Assembly: GCA_002483285.1 (NCBI GenBank)
Contig: DLHP01000043.1
Span: 216,680 to 280,679, forward strand
Length of the DNA stretch: 64,000 bases
Source: Flavobacterium sp. UBA7665
Lineage (GTDB): Bacteria > Bacteroidota > Bacteroidia > Flavobacteriales > Flavobacteriaceae
Direction: 5' to 3'
Below are positions 35,401 to 44,900 of this stretch, in pieces; position 1 is the stretch's first letter, and the number at the start of each line of letters is the position of its first letter. A program made the position numbers and the translations under genes. Under the pieces are notes generated by a model. It made no database searches. It had not been told where the DNA came from and saw only the letters and a list, made by a program, of their open reading frames with translations.

Positions 35401-35819
35401 TGACGGCCGGATTCCAATTGTTCAACATCGACTTTACACCGATTGCCGCGGCCAGCAACAATGCAAACTTCAAAGTGCGTTTGCGTTTTACCGGAAGCAA
35501 CATGACTGTGGATGCGGGCAACCGGATTACCTTCAACAACATAGCCGTACACGGAACGGCATTGCCGCTGGCCGTTGTAACCAACGAAGGGCCTAAATTT
35601 ACAGTGTTCCCCAACCCAACCGCCGATGTAATCAACGTGGTGGGTTTCAATGAAACCAAAACCATGGCTTATGAGCTGTTCACAATTGAAGGCAAGCGCA
35701 TCAAGTCTGGAACGCTCGAGAATGCGCAGGTTCATTTGTCTGAACTGCCAAAGGGTCTTTACTTGCTGCAACTCACCTCAGACGGGAAAACCGAAACCAA
35801 AAAAATAATCAAAAAATAA
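32457..35819 (+). CDS. CotH-kinase and lamin-tail surface protein, T9SS cargo
   Basis: This 1120-residue secreted protein has a signal peptide ending at about residue 22. A lamin-tail domain follows (VVINEVLASNTTINQDEDG, WVELYN), then a chitobiase C-terminal-type module with IIYTLDGSEP (about 180-330). The CotH kinase-like domain spans about 330-730, with LRVHGGSSRTYRNKSM, FRDAL, NGEYWGLLSFRDKIDDDYF and the Asp motif AHDMDDTFG (His603). Next are an InlB-like repeat with FSHWTGASTSTNPEITI (about 777-822), a beta-rich domain, and a T9SS type A tail (VFPNPTADVINV, about 1047-1120). CotH proteins phosphorylate secreted proteins in some bacteria; activity here is untested. It is a tandem paralogue of the next gene. 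Confidence 0.92.
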   Translation: MKKITPFFITLLLFLSIYNAHSQVVINEVLASNTTINQDEDGTYQDWVELYNTGATAVNLNGYGLTDDATLPHKWTFPNVTLGAGQYLLVWCDDKNRAVAGNPLHTNWKISSAGETITLTDVASATVSSAPAAALPQNVSYGHLPNGTGAFAFLSPVTPGAANSGPGFSEILPAPTFSHDSGFLTAGFNLAITTAVPGASIIYTLDGSEPKSTNLAGTTYQYKNRYPFAPGQITGPLFNQTFTTLSYSTPIAIADRSALPNKLANISTTYDFTPTYIPTSPIFKGTVVRAKVVKPGALESPTVTRTFYISPQGTSRFDLPVASISIDENRLFDYNDGILVAGVDFDNWRLANPTEDAPTEGNVANFFRRGRENEQPVNFSYFVNGTEVLNQNVGLRVHGGSSRTYRNKSMTLYSRSDYGDDTMSYQFFGDRPFDSFKGLVMHNSGNDYDQTMFRDALCHKLSKSLNFTTKGYQPTATFVNGEYWGLLSFRDKIDDDYFERAYNIATTDIQVLENEYWLVENDGYDDYTQIVDYVTNNSLATQANYDYITTRIDPESFKDYFISNIFLENADWPVNNIMYWRKNVPYTPGAPYGHDGRWRWMAHDMDDTFGISNDNIALNSLADATEPNGPGWPNAPWSTLLLRKMLDNPGFKTEFINRFADLLNTSFLSSRILSEMEAMKAQIEPSVQEHFSRWEVPIDTGDWEYFLGRQTDFANQRPTFQRTHIRNKFGIASNINATLDVSNPVHGYIKMNSIDVKAGTDGITSNPYPWTGIYFSNIPVTMKAIANPGFVFSHWTGASTSTNPEITITSATNFSVTAIFVPETVASSEPIYFWMMNGNIANNTPLQTLNTTFKVGATDGVIHYESCLVGYPFNSADPNWRHASMERRNSPIDINYIPEANNNLPFATSDMKGLQIKEPLQNGSLENTMVFDFSTSGYRDIKFSFAAMNELTGATAIAVDYSTVAGTPVWTTSGLASGSLALTAGFQLFNIDFTPIAAASNNANFKVRLRFTGSNMTVDAGNRITFNNIAVHGTALPLAVVTNEGPKFTVFPNPTADVINVVGFNETKTMAYELFTIEGKRIKSGTLENAQVHLSELPKGLYLLQLTSDGKTETKKIIKK

Positions 35820-35837
35820 CATTCCTATAATAATTTT

Positions 35838-35867
35838 AAAAGAGGTGGTAGCAATATCACCTCTTTT
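35838..35867 (+). terminator. Intrinsic terminator after the first CotH gene
   Basis: AAAAGAGGTG (35838-35847) and CACCTCTTTT (35858-35867) form a 10-base stem with a 10-base loop, followed by a T-run. It lies 19 bases after the stop of the first CotH gene, so the second CotH gene probably has its own promoter. Confidence 0.88.
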
Positions 35868-35962
35868 TTTTGTCTGCTTTTCATCGAGTAATTGGGTTAT
35901 GTAACGATAATATTTTCAGTTAGTAGCCTAATAGCTAACTTTATAAGTCAAACTATTTTCGT

Positions 35963-38900
35963 ATGAAAAAAATTACATTTTTACTGGCTTTTTCGCTTTT
36001 AAACCTATTCGCAAATAATTGCTTTTCGCAGAATATCGTCATCAATGAGGTGCTGGCTTCCAATACCAATTCTATCGAAGATGAAAACGGCAGCAAAGAA
36101 GATTGGGTAGAATTGTACAACAATGGTCCGGCATCTGTAAACCTTTTAGGATATGGCCTCACCGATGATCCCGCCTTGCCTTTCAAATGGACTTTTCCCA
36201 ACGTTACCGTGGCGTCTGGACAATACCTCATCGTGTGGTGTTCAGACAAGAACCGTTCGGTTGCCGGGCAGCCTTTGCATACAAACTGGAAAATCAGCGG
36301 TAGCGGCGAGATCATCACACTCACCAATAGTTCGGCCGTAGCAGTTTCAACAGCACCGGCGGCAGTGCTACAGCCCGACATTTCCTGGGGAAAATCGCCC
36401 AACGGAACTGGCCCTTATGTGTATTTTGGCACACCAACACCCAATGCGGCCAATACGGCAACGGGTTACTCGGGCTTTGTCAATCCGCCATCCTTTTCAC
36501 AAAACAGCGGATTTTTTACCACCGGTTTCAACCTGACGCTATCTGCTTCGGACGCGGGCGCGACCATCCTCTACACCCTCGACGGATCAGAACCCGATGA
36601 AAACAACCTGTCGGGAACCACCTACCAATACAAAAACCAATACATTCAAAACCCTGGGCAAAGTTCAGGGCCATTGCTCAACAACAGTTACCAGACTTTT
36701 CAATACGCGGCTCCTTTGGCCATCGTAGATCGGTCACCAGATCCCAATGATGTGGCCAAGATGTCCTCGACCTTTGCCAACAACCCAACTTACTTGCCTT
36801 CGGGCCCAATTTTTAAAGGAACAACCGTACGTGTAAAAGTGGTCAAGCCCGGTTTCCTGCCGAGTAAAACCATCACCAAAACGTATTTCATCACGCCACA
36901 GGGCGCGTCTAAATTTTCGTTGCCGGTGATTTCTATCAGCCTCAATGAAAACAGTTTTTACGATTACAACGACGGGATTTATGTAGCCGGTGTCGATTTT
37001 GAAAACTGGCGCGCAGCCAACCCAAACGGATCGGCCAATGCCAGTAAGAGAGGAAACTACTACCGCGAGGTCGATGATGAGCGAAAAGCCAATTTCAGCT
37101 ATTTCGTCGGAGGTAACGAAGTGGTCAGCCAGGAAGTGGGTTTGCGTATCCGAGGCGGTGTTTCGCGTCGCTTTGAGAGCAAATCACTCACCGTTTACGC
37201 TCGGTCGGACTACGGCGACAGCACCTTAGACTACAAATTTTTCACCGACCTGCCCTATACCAGTTATGAGCGTTTGACGCTTTCTAACTCGGGAGGTGAT
37301 TTCCGCAGTACCATGTTCCGCGATGCGTTGAACCAAAACGTGTGCAAGGAAATGCTCCCCGAAAAAGAAGCTTACCAACCGGCAATTGCCTTTGTAAATG
37401 GCGAATTCTGGGGCATCCTGAACATCCGTGAACGTTTTGACGACGAATATTTCAAACGGGTTTACGATGCCGATGCAATCGATTTCCTTGAAAATGACGC
37501 CACGGTAAAAGACGGCGACGATGACCACTACGATGCGATGACCACATACCTCAACTCAAATACACTCGCCACCCAAACCAATTACGACTACATTAAAACG
37601 CAACTTGATCCAGAAAACGTAGCCGATTATTATATTGCCAACATTTATTTCCAGAATGAAGACTGGCCCAATAACAACCAGTACTTCTGGCGCAACAAAA
37701 TCGCCTCCTACAACGCCAATGCAGTGCCCAAGGAGCTCGATGGTCGCTGGCGGTGGATGTTCCATGACATGGACAACACCTTTGCTTTTGTATCCGGAAA
37801 TTACGACTCCAATACACTCGCCACCATGACTACAATCGGTGACGATGATGATATCAATCCGGCGTGGTCTACGTTGGTGTTTCGCAAACTGCTCACCAAC
37901 GCCGAGTTTAAAAACTACTTCATCAATCGTTTTGCCGACCTGCTCAACACCTCCTTCTTAACGGCGCGCGTCACTTCTAAAATCAACACGATGAAGGCCG
38001 CGATCTATCCTGAAATTCCCGGGCATATTGCACGATGGAAGGTTCCGGCCACGATCGGCGATTACAATTACGATATTGATTTTGAGCTCGATTTTGCCAG
38101 TGAACGACCCGCTTTGCAACGCGACCATATCCGAAGCGTCTTTACCATTGCCAGCAACATCAACGCAACACTCAATGTGTCTGACCCGAGCCACGGCTTC
38201 GTCAAGATGAACACGATTGATGTGAAAGACGGAACGCCGGGCATTACCGGAAACCCGTATCCATGGACCGGAATTTACTTCAGGAACATCCCCGTAAAAC
38301 TCAAAGCAATCGCCAACACCGGATTCGCTTTCAGCCATTGGACCGGCGCCTCAACGAGCACCAATCCAGAAATCACCATTACGCCTACGGCCAATTTTTC
38401 TATCACGGCGGTCTTCGTTCCCACTGCGGTCGAAACCAGTGTGCCGATTTATTTCTGGATGATGGACGGAACAATGGCCAACAACACGCCATTGACTTTC
38501 CTGAATTCTACTTACGAGCTCGCATCAAACGGCGTGATCAACTACCAATCCTGTCTTCCGGGTTATCCTTACCCAACAGGCGATCCCAACAGAAACAAGG
38601 CTTCGATGGAAAGGCGCAACAGCCCAACCACCATCAACTACAGGCCCGAAGCCAATGGCAATGTGGCGTTTGCCGCGGCCGATATGAAAGGGCTGCAGAT
38701 CAAACAACCCTTCCAAAGCGGCGGGCAGCAAAATACGATGGTGTTTAATTTTTCGACGCTCGCCTATAAAAAAATCAAGTTTTCTTTTGCCGCCATCGAC
38801 GAAGGTGCCGCGAGCGCAATTGCTGTCGAATATGCCGTAAATGCAGGTGCTCCGGTTTGGATCACCACCGGACTGAGTGCGAGTTCTTTGCCATTGACTG

Positions 38901-41900
38901 CCGCTTTTCAACTTTTCGAGGTTGATTTTTCGAGCATCACAACGGTAGACAACAATCCCGATTTTAAAATCCGCTTGCGCTTTACCGGGCCCAACATGAC
39001 GGCCGACACCGGCGCCAGGGTCACGTTTAATAACATCGCGGTGGATGGTGTAAAAATGGGCTTGTCTTATCCTTCTCCAAATACTTTTGATGTAGGAACG
39101 GCCATCGCCAACCTGAATCCGTCATTTGCCAACCCGATTACGGCCTATAGCGTTTCACCAGCATTGCCGGCGGGACTTTCATTGAATACCACAACCGGTG
39201 TAATTTCGGGCACACCAACAGTAGCCGCCGCCACCGCAACTTATACGGTAACCGGGACTACCGCGACGGGTAACGTTACTTTTGGCGTGGTGATTACCGT
39301 AAACAGCAGTGTTGTGGCGCCTAGTGCTTTGAGCTACAACTCTCCGAATATTTTTACCAAAAACACCGCCATTGCCAACCTGACCCCGACCGTAACCGGA
39401 ACGGTTGATTCTTATGGCGTTGCTCCGGCATTGCCGACCGGTTTGTCATTGAACACGACAACCGGAGTGATTTCGGGAACACCGACTGTGGTTTCTGCTA
39501 ACGCAACTTATACCATTACGGCTACGAACTCTGGTGGATTTACCACTTTCGGGATCCAAATCCAGGTGAATGACATCGCGCCAAGCGGATTGAGTTACAA
39601 CTCGCCAAATGTATTCACCAGAAATACAGCGATTTCAAACTTAAATCCAAGTGTTTCAGGTGGAGCTGTTATCAGTTACAGCGTGTCGCCTGCTTTGCCA
39701 ACCGGATTGTCTTTGAACACCTCAACAGGTATGATTTCGGGAACGCCAACGGTGGTTTCTGCTAACGCAACCTACACCATTACGGCTACGAACTCTGGAG
39801 GATTTACAACCTTCGGAATCCAGATTCGAGTGAATGACATCGCGCCAAGCGGATTGAGTTACAACTCGCCAAATGTCTTCACCAGAAACACAGCCATTTC
39901 AAATTTAAATCCGAGCGTATCGGGAGGAGCGGTAATTAGTTACAGCGTTTCTCCGGCATTGCCGACTGGACTTTCATTAAACACCACAACCGGAGTAATT
40001 TCGGGAACACCGACAGCGATTTCGGCGAATGCCACCTATACTGTAACCGCTACGAATTCCGGTGGATTTACAACGTTTGGAATCCAAATCCAGGTGAATG
40101 ACATCGCGCCAAGCGGATTGAGTTACAACTCGCCAAATGTATTTACCAGAAATACGGCCATTTCCAATTTAAATCCGAGCGTATCGGGAGGAGCGGTAAT
40201 TAGTTACAGCGTGTCGCCTGCTTTACCGACTGGATTGTCTTTGAACACAACAACAGGTGTGATTTCTGGAACACCGACAGCGATTTCGGCGAATGCCACC
40301 TATACTGTGACTGCTACGAATTCCGGTGGATTTACCACTTTTGGGATCCAGATTCGAGTGAATGACATTGCGCCGAGCGGATTGAGTTACAACTCACTAA
40401 ATATATTTACCAGAAATACTGCCATTTCCAATTTAAATCCAAGTGTTTCAGGCGGAGCGGTGATTAGTTACAGCGTATCGCCTGCGTTGCCAACCGGACT
40501 TTCATTGAACACCTCAACCGGTGTGATTTCGGGAACACCGACAGCGATTTCCGCGAATGCCACCTACACTGTTACTGCTACGAATTCCGGTGGATTTACC
40601 ACTTTTGGAATCCAGATTCGAGTGAATGACATTGCGCCAAGCGGATTAAGTTACAACTCTCCAAATGTATTCACCAGAAATACGGCCATTTCAAACTTAA
40701 ACCCAAGTGTTTCAGGTGGATCTGTGACTAGTTACAGCGTGTCGCCTGCCTTACCGACCGGATTGTCTTTGAACACGACAACTGGTTTAATTTCAGGAAC
40801 ACCGAGCGTGGTTTCGGCCAATGGAACTTATACCGTGACTGCTACCAATTCTGGTGGATTTACAACTTTTGGAATCCAAATACAAGTGAATGACATCGCG
40901 CCAAGCGGATTAAATTATAATTCTCCGAATGTATTTACTGTTGGAACTTTGATCGGCAATTTGTCGCCGTCGGTTTCTGGAACTGTAATCAGTTACAGTG
41001 TTTCGCCTGCGTTGCCAACCGGATTGTCTTTGAACACGTCAACTGGGGTGATTTCTGGAACGCCGAGCGCGGTTTCAGCTAATGCAACCTATACAGTTAC
41101 TGCGACAAATTCGGGTGGATTTACAACTTTCGGAATCCAAATTCAGGTGAATGATATTGCGCCAACTGCGTTGAGCTACAACTCGCCGAATGTGTTTACC
41201 GTTGGAGCTTTGATCGGCAATTTGTCTCCAGCGGTTTCGGGAACTGTAAGTAGTTACAGTGTGTCGCCTGCTTTGCCAACCGGATTGTCTTTGAACACGT
41301 CAACCGGTATAATTTCAGGTACGCCTAGCGTAGTTTCAGCCAATGCGACTTATACAATTACCGCAACCAATTCTGGTGGGTTTACCACTTTTGGAATTCA
41401 GATTCAGGTGAATGACATCGCGCCAAGTGCTTTGAGTTACAACTCGCCAAATGTGTTTATCGTTGGAAGTGTTATCAGTAACCTTTCGCCGTCGGTTTCT
41501 GGAACTGTAATCAGTTACAGCGTGTCGCCTGCTTTGCCAACCGGATTGTCTTTGAACACGACAACTGGGGTGATTTCGGGAACGCCGAGCGTGGTTTCGG
41601 CCAATGCAACTTATACAGTTACTGCAACCAATTCTGGTGGATTTACAACTTTCGGAATCCAAATCCAGGTGAATGATGTTGCGCCAAGCGGATTGAGTTA
41701 TAATTCTCCGAATATCTTTGCCGTTGGAACTTTGATCGGCAATTTGTCGCCAGCGGTTTCTGGAACTGTAGTTAGTTATAGTGTGTCGCCTGCTTTGCCG
41801 ACTGGACTTTCGTTGAATACCTCAACTGGAGTGATTTCCGGGACGCCGACTGCTATTTCGGCCAATGCGACCTATACAATTACCGCGACCAATTCTGGTG

Positions 41901-44900
41901 GATTTACCACTTTTGGAATCCAAATCCAGGTCAATGACATCGCGCCAAGTGCTTTGAGTTACAACTCGCCGAATGTGTTTACCGTTGGAGCTTTGATTGG
42001 CAATTTATCACCGTCGGTTTCTGGAACTGTTATTAGTTACAGCGTGTCACCTGCTTTGCCAAATGGATTGTCTTTGAACACCACAACCGGTGTGATTTCG
42101 GGAACACCGAGCGTGGTTTCGACCAATGCGACTTATACAATTACCGCAACCAACTCTGGCGGATTTACAACTTTTGGAATCCAAATCCAGGTGAATGATG
42201 TTGCGCCAAGCGCGTTGAGTTACAATTCACCAAACGTGTTTACCGTTGGAACTTTGATTGGCAATTTGTCACCGTCAATTTCTGGAACTGTAATTAGTTA
42301 CAGCGTATCGCCTGCTTTACCGACTGGACTTTTATTGAACACAACAACTGGTGTGATTTCTGGAACGCCGACTGCTATTTCGGGCAATGCAACTTACACG
42401 GTTACGGCTACCAATTCTGGTGGATTTACCTCTTTTGGAATCCAAATCCAGGTGAATGATGTTTCGCCAAGCGGATTAAGCTATAATTCTCCGAACGTGT
42501 TTACCGTTGGAACTTTGATTGGCAATTTGTCGCCATCGGTTTCTGGAAGTGTGACTAGTTACAGTGTGTCACCAGCGTTGCCGACTGGACTTTCATTGAA
42601 CACAACAACTGGTGTGATTTCGGGAACACCGAGCGTGGTTTCGGCCAACGCGACTTATACCATTACCGCAACCAACTCTGGCGGATTTACAACTTTTGGA
42701 ATCCAGATACAAGTGAATGACATCGCGCCAAGTGCTTTGAGTTACAACTCGCCAAATGTGTTTACCGTTGGAACTTTAATTGGCAATTTATCGCCGTCGG
42801 TTTCTGGAACTGTAATTAGTTACAGCGTATCGCCTGCGTTGCCAACCGGACTTTCATTGAACACCTCAACAGGGGTGATTTCAGGAACACCGAGCGTGGT
42901 TTCGGCCAACGCGACTTACACCGTGACTGCTGCCAACTCTGGCGGATTTACAACTTTTGGAATCCAGATACAAGTGAATGACATCGCGCCAAGCGGATTG
43001 AGTTATCCTTCGCCCAATGTATTTACCGTTGGAAACACAATTTCCAACCTCACACCAACAGTTTCGGGCGGCGCAGTAGTCAGCTATAGCGTGTCGCCTG
43101 CCTTGCCCAATGGGCTGTCTTTGGATACTGTTAGCGGGGTAATTTCAGGAACACCTACAACCGTTACCGCTACCGGAACCTACACCGTTACCGCAGTGGA
43201 CTCGGGAGGAAGTGATTCATTTGGAATCGTAATTACCGTAAATGATATTGCGCCAAGTGCTTTGAGTTACAATTCTCCGAACGTGTTTACAGTTGGAACT
43301 TTGATTGGTAATTTGTCGCCGTCAATTTCTGGTACTGTAATCAGTTACAGCGTATCGCCTGCGTTGCCAAGTGGGCTTTCGTTAAACACCACAACTGGGG
43401 TGATTTCTGGAACACCGAGTGTGGTTTCGGCTAATGCAACCTATACAGTTACTGCGACAAATTCGGGCGGATTCACCACTTTTGGAGTACAGATACAGGT
43501 GAATGACATCGCGCCAAGCGGTTTGAGTTACAACTCACCAAATGTGTTTACCGTTGGAACTTTGATTGGCAATTTATCGCCATCGGTTTCTGGAAGTGTA
43601 ATCAGTTATAGCGTATCGCCTGCTTTGCCAAATGGACTTTCATTGAACACGACAACCGGTGTGATTTCGGGAACACCGAGCGTGGTTTCGACCAATGCGA
43701 CCTATACAATTACCGCAACCAACTCTGGCGGATTTACCACTTTCGGAATCCAAATCCAGGTGAATGATGTTTCGCCAAGCGGATTAAGCTATAATTCTCC
43801 GAACGTGTTTACCGTTGGAACTTTGATTGGCAATTTATCACCGTCGGTTTCTGGAACTGTAATCAGTTATAGCGTATCGCCTGCTTTGCCAAACGGACTT
43901 TCATTGAATACGACGACTGGTGTAATTTCGGGAACGCCGAGCGTAGTTTCGGCCAATGCAACATATACCGTGACTGCAACTAATTCTGGTGGATTTACAA
44001 CCTTTGGAATTCAGATCCAGGTGAATGACATCGCGCCAAGCGCGTTGAGTTACAATTCACCAAACGTGTTTACCGTTGGAACTTTGATTGGCAATTTATC
44101 ACCAGCGGTTTCCGGAACTGTTATTAGTTATAGTGTGTCGCCTGCTTTGCCGACTGGACTTTCTTTGAATACCTCAACAGGTGTAATTTCAGGAACACCG
44201 ACTGTAGTTTCGGCCAATGCAACATATACCGTGACTGCAACTAATTCTGGTGGATTTACAACTTTTGGAATCCAAATACAAGTGAACGATGTTGCGCCAA
44301 CTGCTTTGAGTTACTCAAACCCCAATATATTCACGAAAAATCAAACAATCAACAGCCTGATACCAAGCATTTCAGGCGGTACGGTGATGTCGTTCACCAT
44401 CACACCCGATTTACCTGACGGTTTGGGTATCGATCCGGTGACCGGAATCATTTCGGGCATGCCTACCACCATTAGCCCTACCACGGTTTACACGGTAACG
44501 GCAGTCAATTCGGGCGGAAGTACCACTTTTGATCTGACCATCACTGTAAACGACATCGCACCAGGCGGATTGAGTTACCCAAATCCCAATGTCTTTACCG
44601 TAGACTCAACTATTTCGAACCTTTTCCCATCTTTTAGCGGCACAATAACAGGATTTACGGTAAGCCCAGACCTACCGGCAGGATTGTCAATCGATCCGGT
44701 TACGGGGATGATTTCGGGTACGCCTACAGCCGTCACCGCGACAGCCGTTTACACCGTTATCGCGACCAATTCGGGCGGAAGTGTGACTTTCGATATCACC
44801 ATCACCGTGAACGATGTGGCGCCAACTGCCTTAAGCTATCCAAACCCGAACGTGTTTACCATCAACAATGCGATTGCCTCGCTTGTTCCATCGGTTGCCG

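Noticed and set aside
35868..35962. AGTTAG/CTAACT inverted repeat as an operator for the second CotH gene
   Set aside because: The arms are only 6 bases in an AT-rich stretch and can arise by chance; no second copy is present.
41336..41662. Minus-strand ORF inside the repeat array
   Set aside because: It is a shadow of the plus-strand repeat frame, rich in Ser/Arg/Asn with no family similarity.
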